From NCBI GenBank assembly GCA_949358305.1, contig OX442323.1, forward strand, positions 4,960,001 to 5,024,000: DNA of 64,000 bases, written 5' to 3'. Made by a program: the position numbers and the translations under genes. This stretch comes from Strigamia acuminata. Lineage: Eukaryota > Arthropoda > Chilopoda > Geophilomorpha > Linotaeniidae. This document shows positions 13,001-22,073 of the stretch, piece after piece (positions within the stretch are counted from its first letter, which is position 1; each line of letters starts with the position of its first letter). The notes under the pieces are model-generated. The model had not been told where the DNA came from and did no database searches. It saw only the letters and a list, made by a program, of their open reading frames with translations.

Positions 13001-16000
13001 GCTTCATTTGTTTTTTGGAACGTGTCGACCACGGTGCCCCCTTGGCCGCTGTGTGTCTGACCTTCCAGCCAGATTTCTTGGGGAAACTCTGGCAGATATG
13101 GCCTTAAATCTCGGCCATGTATCGACTGAAAATTTTTGTTGTCCTCTAAGCGGCGTAGTTGGTATGCGTTGCCGCCGTGTTCGGCCACAATTACATAGGG
13201 ACCGTCCCTCTTGTCGGCTAAACCTGCGGCGATGCCCCTCGCTGCATTGGACAACGTGTGTGCCTCCTTCCACACTAGATCATTCACTTTAAAGTTCGCG
13301 AAAGCGAGATCGCCTTCTTTATCTGCGATTCTTTCTCTCATGTTGAAAATATGCGCCATCATATGCTGGTATGTGTCGGATATAGTCTGTTCCAACCGGC
13401 ACACGTACTCGTGTGGGCTCGATGGGTCTAATACGTTAACAGCTTCGGCAACGCGTGGGTCCCATGGCATCCTTAATTCGCGGGCGAAGTTGAGGTACGC
13501 CGGTGAGAATTCGCGTGTTCTTGACACGGTTGAGCGAATGCTGAAAGCGATTTCTCGCAGGTATTCGTCCCATCGATTGTGAATGTCGGTGAATACTGTC
13601 AGCGCATATTTTATATCTTTATTTAATCTCTCGACTGGGTTTGTCTGAGGATTATATGTGGAGGTGTTCGATGCATCCATTTTAAATTTCCTACAGAAGT
13701 CCTTATATATTCTTGATCGGAATTGGGGGCCGTTATCCGAAATGAGTTTTCTGGGAAACCCAAATCGCATTGCCACGTCGTAAAGGCACTCGACTATGTT
13801 TTCAGCCGAGGGCTTCGCGAGGGCGTACAGCTCCGGCCATCGGGTGGCCACGTCCATAATTACGAGAATATACATGTTCTTGTTTCCCGTTGTGGGCTTG
13901 GGGCCCATCAAGTCTATGCTTAAGCAGTCAAACGGTGCGTAGGGTCCGAGAGACATGGCGTTTCTGGCTACTTTATCTCGCGGTCTGCATGCTTGGCACC
14001 GGGGGCAGTGTCGGATAAATTTCGTTATCTTTTGCCGCGCGCCCGGCCAGAAGAAAAGTTGCTTTACTCGATAAAGGGTTCTCGCTATGCCGGAATGGCT
14101 GGCGAGCGGGTGTCCGTGCATCAGCCACAACAGTCGGTTGTGCAGTGATGCCGGTACGACCACTTTCACCGAGTTTCCCGCTCCACTGAGGTCATCTTGA
14201 AATGTCGGGTGGTATTTTACCAGGAGTTCATCATCTATGAGGTAGCTTGTTGCTTCTTTGACGAACTGTTTCCGGCGGTGTGGGTTTGTCATCCCTTCCG
14301 GAAATTCGCCGTTCAGCAAATATTGTGTTATAATTTGACATTTTGTGTCTGCTGCCTGGTGTTCGACGAACTCACGTCTCGTGGGTGGAGCATATTGCGT
14401 TTTTTCTTCAATTTTTGCTGTGAAGGCGCGTAGTAGTGTTTTGTGGGTTTCTCCGGGGGGCGGAGGTTGAATTGCGGACGTTGAATCGCTCGTCCCAGCT
14501 GGCTGGTACGTTCGAGTCCAAAAACCACAAAACGTTCTATCTTCGGGCTCCATCACCGGCAGTTCGTTTGCTTTTCGTAAGCGCCATATTCTGCGTGGAG
14601 TTGGGCAGTACAAGAGGTGGGTGTCGTCCTCGCCGTCGTCGTCTGGTCCCTGGGGGTCAGAGGCTGGGGCTCTTGAGAGGGCGTCGGCCACATGATTGTA
14701 CTTCCCGGGGCGGTACGTAATTGTTATATCGCACGCCATTAACTCCAGTTGCCATCTTGCGAGTCGGCCGGAAGGTTCCTTGAGCTTCATCAACCAGCTT
14801 AGTGCCTGGTGATCTGTCTGAACCTCGAAGTTCGTGTACTCCAGATAGTCGCGAAATTTTCGAACTGCCCAAATTACGGCTAGGCATTCTAGTTCCGTTG
14901 CCGTGTAATTTTTCTCCGCGCCCTGTATTTTCCTGCTTATAAACATACAGGGTACTTCTTGCGAGATTCCGTTGTACACGTGGGTCTGCAGAAGGGCTGC
15001 ACCCAGTCCGATTTTACTCGCGTCGGTGTGCAACACGAACGGTCGGTTTAGGTCCGGCAATGGCATCTTTTCGACGTCAGCCAGCATTTGCTTGATAGTG
15101 CTAAATGCGGCCTCGCACTGGACCGTCCACTCAAACTCTTTATCCGTTCGTAAGAGATCCGTTATAGGCGCGGCCACCTCAGCCAGACCAGAGAGTAGTC
15201 GGCCGAAGAAATTGACCATGCCCATGAATCTTTGGACACCTTTTATATCTTCGGGGGCGGGGAATCCGTTTATTGCTTTGACCTTTTCGGGGTCAATCGC
15301 GATTCCCTCGACTCCTATTCGATATCCTAGGAAGGCAAGCTCTTTTCTGCAAAACTTGCTCTTCCCTGGATGGATGTGGAGTCCCGCCTTGGCTAGGCGA
15401 GAGACCACTCTGTCGATGTGGTCTATATGCTCTTCGAATGTGTCCGACGTTATTATTATGTCGTCGAGATACGCCCACACGAAGTCGTGAAGCATATCTC
15501 CCAACACGCTTTCGATCAATTTCTGGAACGTGCTCGGGGCGTTTACAAGCCCGAACGGCATCACGTTGAACATTAATCTTCCTATCGGGGAGTAGAAAGC
15601 CGTTTTTAGTTTGTCTTCTGGTTTTAGCTCCACTTGCCAATACCCCTTTGACAGATCCATCGTGGTTACCCACTTGAACGGGCTCAGTTCCCGGAGGATC
15701 GAGTCTATAGACGGCATCTGAATCGGGTCTATAACTGTTATCGCATTCAGGGGGCGATAATCAATGCATAGTCGAGGCTCCGAGCCTGGACGCATTACCA
15801 GGACGATCCGCATCGCGTATTCGCCCAGCGCTTGAGTTACTATGCCCTTGTCGAGCATGTCTTGGCACATCTGCGTCACAATGTCTCTTTTCTGGGGGTT
15901 CATCCCCTTGTAAGGCACTCGAATCGGCTTGTCTGTGGTTAAGACTATTTCGTGGGTTGCTTCCGTCGTTCGACCAGGTGTCTTGGTCAGAATTCTTTCA

Positions 16001-19000
16001 TGTTTTCGAAGCACTCGCCTTAGTAGCGATGCCTCGTTAACACGCAGTGCTGCCTCCTCGACCAGTGTGTCCACGACGTTACTCCTCTGTAATTCCAGAG
16101 TGAAGGCTGCGAAATCGTAATCTTGGACGAATTTTCGCAATCCTCTTCCGTATTCCTCTTTGTCCTTGGCTTCGTCCAGTAATTTTTGGGGAACTACGGG
16201 GACTGGCCGTTCTCCCTCGGGACTTATCCAGTTCCATGAACGGGTTATCGGGTTTGGCTGAATTTTCAGTTTTGCCATGATATCCATCCCTAAGAGGAAT
16301 ACTTTGTCGTGGGATGGCAAGACTATGAAGGGGTGGGACAGGTTCCCCCCCTTCCAGTCGATCATGATGCGAACTACGCCCCTCGGCTTGACGTAGCCGT
16401 TGGCGGTGAGCAATTCTACGTTCGCGTTCACTTGTGCCACCTTTTTTTCAATATCCAAGTCCTTTACTATATCTTCGGATATGAATGAACGATCTGCTCC
16501 TGAATCCAGCAGACCGAACAATTTTTGGTTTTCGATCTCCACTGGCAGCATACACAGAGTTTCGCAATGTGTTTTCGTGACATTGCAGTGAAAAACGCGT
16601 AATGTTTGGGGCTCAACCTCCAGATTGAACGGGAGGTCCGTCCAATCTATGTCGACCTCCGGCTTCGTTCTCACTTGCATACTTGTCAGCGTCACTGTTT
16701 CTTCCTTCTTCGGAATGGTCTGCATGCGATCTTTGATCTGTGCTTCTGCCAAGGCATGACCTGCGGGTCCAGTGTGATATTTCTTCTTTTTAATTTCCGC
16801 GGCTGGCGCAGACGAAGCTGAATTTATTTCGGCGACGCCTGCGCTTGGGAGTTTTTTGCTAGATTAGTATTTAACTCCATCATCATTTTCATCAAGGTTT
16901 GCATGATGCCTTTTTCTTTGACGGTTTTTTCGCATTTGTCGGAGTAGTGACCGTATTCTCCGCAGCTGTAACATTTGATGTTACTTTTATCCCCTGTGGG
17001 AGTGAATCCCGGTTTTTTCGGGACGAAGGGCGTCGGGAATCGTCTTTTTCCTCCCAATGCCCCTCTCGCTTTTGTTGCCTGCACGTGTGCTCTGAATTGT
17101 GCGATTGCTAAGGCCCGGTGTGCATGGTGCAAATAGGGACCTTGATCGTCGCATCCCGTCGACAAGTTTTCGAGGTGCTCATTTAGGGCTTCCTCGTCGC
17201 TTGATGCTGGCTCCTCTTCTTTAGCCGTGGCGAGAGGTGTTGTCTCTTCGACTTTCTCCATCTGGGTGGAGTCCGTCGAGGTCACCTGCATCGCCGTCGC
17301 TGCCGGTGCTTTCTTTGGGGCAGCTATCGGGTTGGCTGGAAGAATACTGCCTGCTTTAGGCGTCAGCATTCGTCCGAAGGATGCTTCGGTGAGACTCATT
17401 ATGCCGCTCAAATATTCACTTGGCCTCATTAATTTTTCTGAGGTCTTGTGGCGTTCGGCGCTCGTCTGCAACCGTTTCTCGTGCGCGTCAGCTTCCTCCG
17501 GGGGCAGAGTGGCGTAATACCGCTGTTCTATTTCTAACGTGTTTGTTAGAAGATAGTTACTGACATCTTGGTAATCGCCAGTGCGGGGTGCACGCATGTC
17601 TAGCAGAATTCTTTGCGAGTGGGCCGATAATCCTCCGTAAAAGATCATCGTAAAACCAGCGGGGTTTATTTCGTACGGCGCTCTTGCAAACAGGAGTTTC
17701 GCTCGGGCGTCGTAGTCGGCTAATGTTTCTCCTGGGGCTTGTCGTAGACCCCGTAATTTGTTACTGATCTCGTCTGGAGTCTCGCCGTATCGGAGATCGA
17801 AACGGACGAGAAAATCGTCCCAGGTTGGGTTTTTCAGTCCCTGGTACCATTCTCGAGCTGACCCCGTAGTTAGCTCCACTAGCCCGTGGGTTAGCATGTC
17901 GGCGACGGTGGCTTTTGTCGCTTTCTTGATACGCATTACTTCGTCCAGGAAGCGGTCTCCGGCCTTCCACGAACCGTCAAATCGCGTTTGAATATAGTGT
18001 TGCCAGCGGATGTTACCCGTGGCTTCACTGCTTGGTTCGTTTCGTACGCCATATTTGCGCTTAACCCTCTCTCCAGCGCGATTATGTTCGTCGCCTGGAT
18101 GGCCTAGATCGATTCCTTCTCTTCTGAAAGAGTTCAGCAGGGCTCGGCCTAGCTCAGACATCGTGTAATGTCGGCCAGATGAGTCCTGAAAGTTCCCTTC
18201 CTCTGAACGAGGGTTGGAGCTCCGGGAAGAGCGGTCTGAAGCATTCGGCCGGTTCGACCGGTGCCCATCGCTGCCTTCTTGACTCCTTCCTGTAGACGGT
18301 CGACTCGGATGGTCGTCGTCCGACGAATCGGAGGGCTCGGAGGGATCTCCTTGGGGGTGAAACCTCGGCCCTCTCGGTGGGGTCTCTCCGCCAGCCTTCT
18401 TCTGTTTCGAGCCTCCGGATGGCGGCGGCTCCCCTCCGTCGTTGTTCTCGTAAAAAGAATGCCATCTGTTTTCCTCGCTTTCGGGGCGTTCCCGATTTTT
18501 ATTTGCGTTTTTCTTTTCGAGTAACGCGTCGATGGCTGCTCCCGTCTCGGATCTTTTTGGGGGGTGACGGTCCTTTGTTTTTGGGACCGACTCGTCTCTC
18601 TTTTGAGATTTCCCCCTTTTCGCCGTTTTTGCCGGCTTTGTTGCACCTTCTCCTGTGTCGGTATCAGAGCCGCTGGGGGGTTCTGGTTTCCGTTTCAGGT
18701 TTTCTTCATTTTTCTTCCTGTCCGAGACGTCTTGTGCGTACTCTTTCTGGAACTTTTCTGTCTCCTTCTCCCAGTTTTCGGCTTCCCATCTTTTTTGCTC
18801 ATCTATTATAGCTTGTTTCTTCGCTTTGTACTCTTCGGTCCATCTGACTCGATCCCACTCTTCTTTCTCTTTCAGAAACTGTTCTTTTTCTTTTCTGGCT
18901 TCCTCTTCTCTCAACCTCTCGCGATGTTGTTCTTCCCATTTCTGATGTTGTAGAATGGCCTCTTTTCGCAACATTTGTAGTTTTTCTGTTTTTCTTTGAG

Positions 19001-22000
19001 CTATTAGCGCTTGAAATTGGTCCTCGTACTCTTGAGCTTCTCGATGTCGCCCTTCTACTGTTGCGTTCCATTCTTTTCGAATTTTAGCTTCTCGTTCTTC
19101 CCTCATTTTTTGGACCAGTTTCTCTGTTCTCTCGGTGGTTCTTCTCTCGCGTTGCTCCCTTTCTTCCTCTTCCTTCCAGAGTTCTCGCCGCTCTGCGCTC
19201 AGCCTTCGTTGGCGACTAGTCGCTTCTTGTCTGGCTTCCTCGCGGGCCTTCTCTCTGGATTCGTGAAGTGTTCGGTTGGGGTCTGGCGCGAAACCTCCGG
19301 TGTCACTGGGCGTTACCTGGGGCATGGGCGTCTCCGCTGCTGGTCTTGCGACCGGCGTCGGGGCTTGTGCCGCACAGATAGCGTCAGTGAGTAGGGTAAT
19401 CGATTCCCAGACTGACGTTCCTACTGGAATGTCTATCATCGCTTTTAGCTGGGCAGCTTGCTGCGTCAACCGAATTAGGTGAGATACTTCGAAGGAAACA
19501 ACTGCAGGACTCGCCGTAACTCGGGGGGTTATCGGGGTCCCGCCGTCGTTTTTCCGTGGGGTTTGTTTTACGGACGTCTGAGCCGTTGGTGGCGATGGGT
19601 CTGTGCCGATCGTGACCGTTATTTTCGGAGCTTCATTCGTCTCCTCGGTCATCAATATCGATACTCGTCCTGGCGATACGTCGCGAATTTCTTCTCGATT
19701 TTCTATGGCTTCCGGATCGGTATCTTCGAAGGGTTGCATATTCAAGGGAACCCGCTCTCGCTCTGGCCCGTCTAGGGCCGCGAGCGATGCAGCTTGCTCC
19801 TCTTTCTGCGCCTTCGCTCTCCTTTTATTCGCTCGGGCTTTCGCCTTTGCGGACATTTCAGGGACGGGACCATCCGATCTCAGGTGGTAGTCGGAGGTCC
19901 TTTTTCCCTTCTCGGGCATTCTCTGCTCGGTTTCAGACGTGGATTGCTCGTCTTTGTCTGACATTTTCTTTCGGTAATTCTACGATTTGGGTTATCTTAT
20001 TGAGAGATCACAAGTTCAGATTTGAGATTTATTTCTAAATCCCGGACGGGCCCCCACGTGTCGCGTCCTACTTGGTATAGGTTTAAATAGCGCTAACGTG
20101 TAATACTTTACCTGTGATCAATTATGTAAATACCCAAATGAATACCAAATGTATGTAAATAAACAGGTAATTTATTCACCAGGCTTTATGCCTTTAAAAT
20201 ACACTCAGTAATAATTCTAGAGTCGACGTGGTCAGCGTCGAACAAAGGATTTCTCAAGATGGCGTCGTCGATTCCGCGTGGTCGGCGGAACAAAGGCGGC
20301 GTCTCGAGTTGTCGTTAATTCGTCACGGATTCGTCTTCACGGACGCGGTGGAATGCTCTTTCGAGTCTTCTATCCGTGCCTGTTGTCTAGGGTTTGTTTA
20401 GCGTCGCAGAGGCCTCGTCTAGGAACTTTGGGGTTCCCTACAAAGCACTCGGACACTTACTTCGGCGAATAATCGTCTGGGCGATTATTCTGGGTGATTT
20501 CACAAGGGCTATTCTCGTGCTTTCGCAGGAATAGCTCGCAAGTGACTTCGTGAGAGTTACAGTTTGCACTTTACTCAGCGATCCTCGATCAATCCTAACT
20601 TGTAGTTGAAGTTGGCCTGACGGTGAGGTAGTTGCTGTGTTCTTGGTGTCGTTTGTGTAAGTTCTGTCTTTAGGCGGGAAACACAGCCTTTTATGCAGTG
20701 GGGTGAAGGGCCGGCGATCAACCAATGGGGGCTGACCACCAGCCGCTTCCTCCCCCTTCGGGGCACACACCTGCCATGGGGAGGTGGAGCCAACTCGGGG
20801 GGGAACGACTCTTTAATCATAGTGACTCATAGGACAAGTATCCGCCCTGGGGGGACACTTATCCAACTGGGTCACCACAAATCAAAGTAATCAACTAATC
20901 ACTCATTTAATGAAACCCCTTATTGTTCATTCAAAATTAATTTTTAAAAAAGTTGGCTTTAACAGCACAAAAATTTTGTTTTGATTCAAAAAATCAATTT
21001 TTGGTCCAAAAAATTAATTTTTGGTCCAAAAAATCAATTTTTGGTCCAAAAAAATCAATTTTTGGTCCAAAAAAATCAATTTTTGGTCCAAAAAATCTAT
21101 TTTCAGTCCAAAAAATCTATTTTCAGTCCAAAAAATCAATTTTTTATTGTAATGCTCTTACAAAATTTCTTAATTTTTCCCACAGAAAAAGCCAACATTC
21201 GCATACGTCTTCAACTCTCGCCTTACACACGACTACTTAAACAACGCCGGCCTCGCGGACCAACCTTACTACAAATTCTTCAAAAACTACATCGACTCCG
21301 GCTACCACAACAACTCCGTGCTCATCTTCTTCAGCGACCACGGCATCCGCTTCGGCAAAATCCGCGACACATACGTGGGCAAAGTGGAAGAACGAATGCC
21401 CTACTTCTTCCTCCTTTTCCCGCCCTGGTTCCCTCTCAAATACCCTCTCCTCTGGCGCAACGTCCTAATCAACAAACACAGACTCGTCACACCCCTCGAC
21501 GTCCACCAAACCCTCCAAGACATCCTCAACTTCACCGGCGAAACGCGCCCGGCAAACCTCTCCCACCGCGCCATCAGTCTCTTCCGCGAAATACCCGCGG
21601 ACCGCACGTGCGAGGACGCGGCCATCCTACCCCATTGGTGCACCTGCCACGTCAAACATCCAGTGCCTATTAATTCCACCCGTGTTACCCAGGCGGCGGG
21701 ACAGATCATCACTGCCATCAACGACAAACTGATGGAAGAGACGCGCAACTGCGTCGAGTTGACGTTGGACAAAGTGATGGATGCGCGCGTGAGCGGCATC
21801 AGCGACGTTCTGCTCAGGTTCAAAGACAGCCACAAGGAGGTGATCGGGCGCAAAGTGACGTACGGGAATCGGGTGGCGGGCATGTCGGATTACCTCGTCA
21901 CCATCTCCGCGGCGCCCAGCGGGGGGCTGTTCGAGGGCACCGTGAGGCACTTCGAAGCGAGTGGCACGTACGAAGTGATGGGTGATATCAGTAGGATTAA

Positions 22001-22073
22001 TAAATATGGCAACCAGTCTGCGTGTATCAGCAATGCGAACTTGAGGAAATTTTGTTATTGCCACGCGGGTTGA
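4053..22073 (+). CDS. DUF229 alkaline-phosphatase-like membrane protein, copy 1 (5 exons)
   Basis: Exons 4053-4214, 4359-4591, 4993-5119, 6450-7007 and 21186-22073 join in phase to 655 residues. The start is the first of two in-frame ATGs. One hydrophobic segment near residues 7-24 suggests a type II membrane anchor with the rest lumenal or extracellular. Family marks are GLDSVSRLNML and DNTFPN (exon 4), FFSDHGIRFG (exon 5), and a C-terminal Cys-rich block with HWCTC. By analogy with the alkaline phosphatase fold, GLDS and SDHG carry metal ligands and the Thr of TFPN is the likely nucleophile; the substrate is unknown. Intron 4 is 14.2 kb because it holds a gypsy element; splicing would have to remove it. 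Exon 5 is clearly richer in G+C than exons 1-3. AATAAA lies at 22288. Copy 2 (27051-32284) is its near twin. Confidence 0.88.
4624..4674. repeat. (ATTTTT)n microsatellite in intron 2
   Basis: Simple hexamer repeat shortly after the exon 2 donor. A shorter version lies in the same intron of copy 2 near 27620-27655. Confidence 0.7.
5339..5602. mobile_element. MITE with long imperfect inverted ends in intron 3 of copy 1
   Basis: The left arm, about 5339-5407 (including catacccgatttcggcaaca), returns in inverted form at about 5528-5602. Between the arms is a short unique centre with three CCTAA units. There is no coding content. Confidence 0.6.
5847..6047. mobile_element. Short MITE with cattttagcgacg ends in intron 3 of copy 1
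   Basis: Each end carries two copies of cattttagcgacg, in inverted orientation at the right end (cgtcgctaaaatg). The centre has a G-run/C-run palindrome near 5965-5995. It is non-coding. Confidence 0.6.
8010..8829 (-). repeat. 3' LTR of the gypsy element
   Basis: 820 bp; in plus orientation it starts TGTCGCG and ends CACCACA. It matches the other LTR except for one base missing in a C-run near 8700. A minus-strand TATA-like word (cataaaagg) lies at about 8636-8648. A minus-strand AATAAA lies at 8122-8127. Confidence 0.93.
8830..8843 (-). other. Polypurine tract of the gypsy element
   Basis: Read on the minus strand, ggaggaggga followed by cg directly precedes the 3' LTR. This is where plus-strand priming is expected in LTR retrotransposons. 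Confidence 0.6.
8877..12340 (-). CDS. Third gypsy ORF, two exons, function unknown
   Basis: The long frame 8877-11624 has no ATG at its upstream end. It stays open to a splice acceptor (ttattcag) at 11664. Upstream, 12224-12340 encodes 39 residues from an ATG (MADRRNPRLEPS...) and ends CAG/GTAAAT, a good donor. Both sides are phase 0, giving about 967 residues with an intron of 560 bp. The product has a moderately charged N-terminal part, an Arg/Ser-rich stretch, and Pro-rich linkers. I see no signal peptide, membrane helix or Cys pattern of a retroviral envelope protein. It sits where env lies in errantiviruses, but I do not recognise it. It is probably expressed from a spliced subgenomic RNA. 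Confidence 0.7.
11664..12223 (-). other. Intron of the third gypsy ORF
   Basis: A donor GTAAAT at 12223 and an acceptor ttattcag ending at 11664 join two phase-0 frames. No other coding signal is visible here. Confidence 0.6.
12721..16851 (-). CDS. pol: Gypsy Pol polyprotein (PR-RT-RNaseH-IN)
   Basis: The frame has no useful ATG near its start. It is open up to the gag overlap, where it can be entered by -1 frameshift at 16851, giving about 1376 residues after the shift. Counting from 16752: aspartic protease LLDSGADRSF (about 81-90); reverse transcriptase with AYLDD at about 427-431; RNase H acidic residues in HTDAS, ATELE and QTDHQ (about 577, 620, 647); zinc-binding H-H-C-C at about 881-919; integrase core D947, D1006, E1041; then a DGPY module typical of gypsy integrases. 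No break is seen in any catalytic motif. The last 100 residues are acidic. Confidence 0.95.
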   Translation of the reverse strand, partial: LPSAGVAEINSASSAPAAEIKKKKYHTGPAGHALAEAQIKDRMQTIPKKEETVTLTSMQVRTKPEVDIDWTDLPFNLEVEPQTLRVFHCNVTKTHCETLCMLPVEIENQKLFGLLDSGADRSFISEDIVKDLDIEKKVAQVNANVELLTANGYVKPRGVVRIMIDWKGGNLSHPFIVLPSHDKVFLLGMDIMAKLKIQPNPITRSWNWISPEGERPVPVVPQKLLDEAKDKEEYGRGLRKFVQDYDFAAFTLELQRSNVVDTLVEEAALRVNEASLLRRVLRKHERILTKTPGRTTEATHEIVLTTDKPIRVPYKGMNPQKRDIVTQMCQDMLDKGIVTQALGEYAMRIVLVMRPGSEPRLCIDYRPLNAITVIDPIQMPSIDSILRELSPFKWVTTMDLSKGYWQVELKPEDKLKTAFYSPIGRLMFNVMPFGLVNAPSTFQKLIESVLGDMLHDFVWAYLDDIIITSDTFEEHIDHIDRVVSRLAKAGLHIHPGKSKFCRKELAFLGYRIGVEGIAIDPEKVKAINGFPAPEDIKGVQRFMGMVNFFGRLLSGLAEVAAPITDLLRTDKEFEWTVQCEAAFSTIKQMLADVEKMPLPDLNRPFVLHTDASKIGLGAALLQTHVYNGISQEVPCMFISRKIQGAEKNYTATELECLAVIWAVRKFRDYLEYTNFEVQTDHQALSWLMKLKEPSGRLARWQLELMACDITITYRPGKYNHVADALSRAPASDPQGPDDDGEDDTHLLYCPTPRRIWRLRKANELPVMEPEDRTFCGFWTRTYQPAGTSDSTSAIQPPPPGETHKTLLRAFTAKIEEKTQYAPPTRREFVEHQAADTKCQIITQYLLNGEFPEGMTNPHRRKQFVKEATSYLIDDELLVKYHPTFQDDLSGAGNSVKVVVPASLHNRLLWLMHGHPLASHSGIARTLYRVKQLFFWPGARQKITKFIRHCPRCQACRPRDKVARNAMSLGPYAPFDCLSIDLMGPKPTTGNKNMYILVIMDVATRWPELYALAKPSAENIVECLYDVAMRFGFPRKLISDNGPQFRSRIYKDFCRKFKMDASNTSTYNPQTNPVERLNKDIKYALTVFTDIHNRWDEYLREIAFSIRSTVSRTREFSPAYLNFARELRMPWDPRVAEAVNVLDPSSPHEYVCRLEQTISDTYQHMMAHIFNMRERIADKEGDLAFANFKVNDLVWKEAHTLSNAARGIAAGLADKRDGPYVIVAEHGGNAYQLRRLEDNKNFQSIHGRDLRPYLPEFPQEIWLEGQTHSGQGGTVVDTFQKTNEAENIAEDEDEFFDAESPADEAPAQPEQAISEREEAEECTSEMENKKINNEKNANTSEMNEQVESRSTSTSKINLRPRRSNNPFIRDGKVVGKN
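16824..19964 (-). CDS. gag: Gypsy Gag polyprotein
   Basis: 1046 residues from ATG at 19964. This is long for a gypsy Gag. It has a Ser/Thr/Pro-rich N-terminus; a long Glu/Arg/Lys-rich, probably coiled-coil region (about 230-420); a low-complexity charged stretch; a retrotransposon capsid domain (about 640-830, including GSAREWYQGL); and one CCHC zinc knuckle, CYSCGEYGHYSDKC, at about 998-1011. It would assemble particles and bind the RNA. It overlaps the pol frame at its 3' end. Confidence 0.92.
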   Translation of the reverse strand: MSDKDEQSTSETEQRMPEKGKRTSDYHLRSDGPVPEMSAKAKARANKRRAKAQKEEQAASLAALDGPERERVPLNMQPFEDTDPEAIENREEIRDVSPGRVSILMTEETNEAPKITVTIGTDPSPPTAQTSVKQTPRKNDGGTPITPRVTASPAVVSFEVSHLIRLTQQAAQLKAMIDIPVGTSVWESITLLTDAICAAQAPTPVARPAAETPMPQVTPSDTGGFAPDPNRTLHESREKAREEARQEATSRQRRLSAERRELWKEEEEREQRERRTTERTEKLVQKMREEREAKIRKEWNATVEGRHREAQEYEDQFQALIAQRKTEKLQMLRKEAILQHQKWEEQHRERLREEEARKEKEQFLKEKEEWDRVRWTEEYKAKKQAIIDEQKRWEAENWEKETEKFQKEYAQDVSDRKKNEENLKRKPEPPSGSDTDTGEGATKPAKTAKRGKSQKRDESVPKTKDRHPPKRSETGAAIDALLEKKNANKNRERPESEENRWHSFYENNDGGEPPPSGGSKQKKAGGETPPRGPRFHPQGDPSEPSDSSDDDHPSRPSTGRSQEGSDGHRSNRPNASDRSSRSSNPRSEEGNFQDSSGRHYTMSELGRALLNSFRREGIDLGHPGDEHNRAGERVKRKYGVRNEPSSEATGNIRWQHYIQTRFDGSWKAGDRFLDEVMRIKKATKATVADMLTHGLVELTTGSAREWYQGLKNPTWDDFLVRFDLRYGETPDEISNKLRGLRQAPGETLADYDARAKLLFARAPYEINPAGFTMIFYGGLSAHSQRILLDMRAPRTGDYQDVSNYLLTNTLEIEQRYYATLPPEEADAHEKRLQTSAERHKTSEKLMRPSEYLSGIMSLTEASFGRMLTPKAGSILPANPIAAPKKAPAATAMQVTSTDSTQMEKVEETTPLATAKEEEPASSDEEALNEHLENLSTGCDDQGPYLHHAHRALAIAQFRAHVQATKARGALGGKRRFPTPFVPKKPGFTPTGDKSNIKCYSCGEYGHYSDKCEKTVKEKGIMQTLMKMMMELNTNLAKNSQAQASPK
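16851..16857 (-). promoter_or_regulatory. -1 ribosomal frameshift site between gag and pol
   Basis: On the minus strand, gag reads GCA AAA AAC, so the heptamer A AAA AAC sits in the exact X XXY YYZ register. Slipping back one base continues as CTC CCA AGC into the pol frame without a stop. Gag itself ends 18 nt downstream of the protease-ward overlap, at 16824. Confidence 0.8.
20039..20056 (-). other. Primer binding site, tRNA-Pro type
   Basis: Two bases inside the 5' LTR the minus strand reads TGGGGGCCCGTCCGGGAT. This differs at one position from the tRNA-Pro primer site known from murine leukaemia virus (TGGGGGCTCGTCCGGGAT). Confidence 0.75.
20059..20879 (-). repeat. 5' LTR of the gypsy element
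   Basis: 821 bp, near-identical to 8010-8829. Its minus-strand TATA-like word lies at about 20686-20697 and would start transcription of the element. Confidence 0.93.
20990..21145. repeat. Minisatellite, about 20-21 bp unit, intron 4 of copy 1
   Basis: Seven to eight units of caatttttggtccaaaaaa lie just before exon 5. The same intron of copy 2 carries a far larger array of the same unit (30724-31350). Confidence 0.9.

Larger units (their letters stand above)
8010..20879 (-). mobile_element. Complete Ty3/gypsy LTR retrotransposon, 12.87 kb
   Basis: Two LTRs (8010-8829 and 20059-20879) bracket gag, pol and a third ORF, all on the minus strand, in the order PR-RT-RNaseH-IN typical of Ty3/gypsy (Metaviridae). 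The element is flanked by AATC at 8006-8009 and 20880-20883, a 4-bp target duplication. The LTRs differ by one visible single-base indel, so the insertion is recent. Its G+C content is much higher than that of the host introns around it. All three long frames are open, so it may be mobile. Confidence 0.95.
7454..20924. mobile_element. MITE split by the gypsy insertion
   Basis: The left end AAGGGGTTTCATTAAATGA (7454) is matched by its inverted copy ending at 20924. Subterminal gattagttgattac words match as well. The flanking ATT at both outer ends is a candidate 3-bp target duplication. Taking out the gypsy element and one AATC leaves a non-autonomous element of about 0.6 kb. A second internal hairpin arm pair lies at about 7500-7605. 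The intron of copy 2 lacks this element. Confidence 0.6.

Noticed and set aside
21401-22064. Minus-strand frames of 145-160 codons opposite DUF229 exon 5 (also 31612-32275)
   Set aside because: Shadows of a strongly supported plus-strand exon with high G+C.
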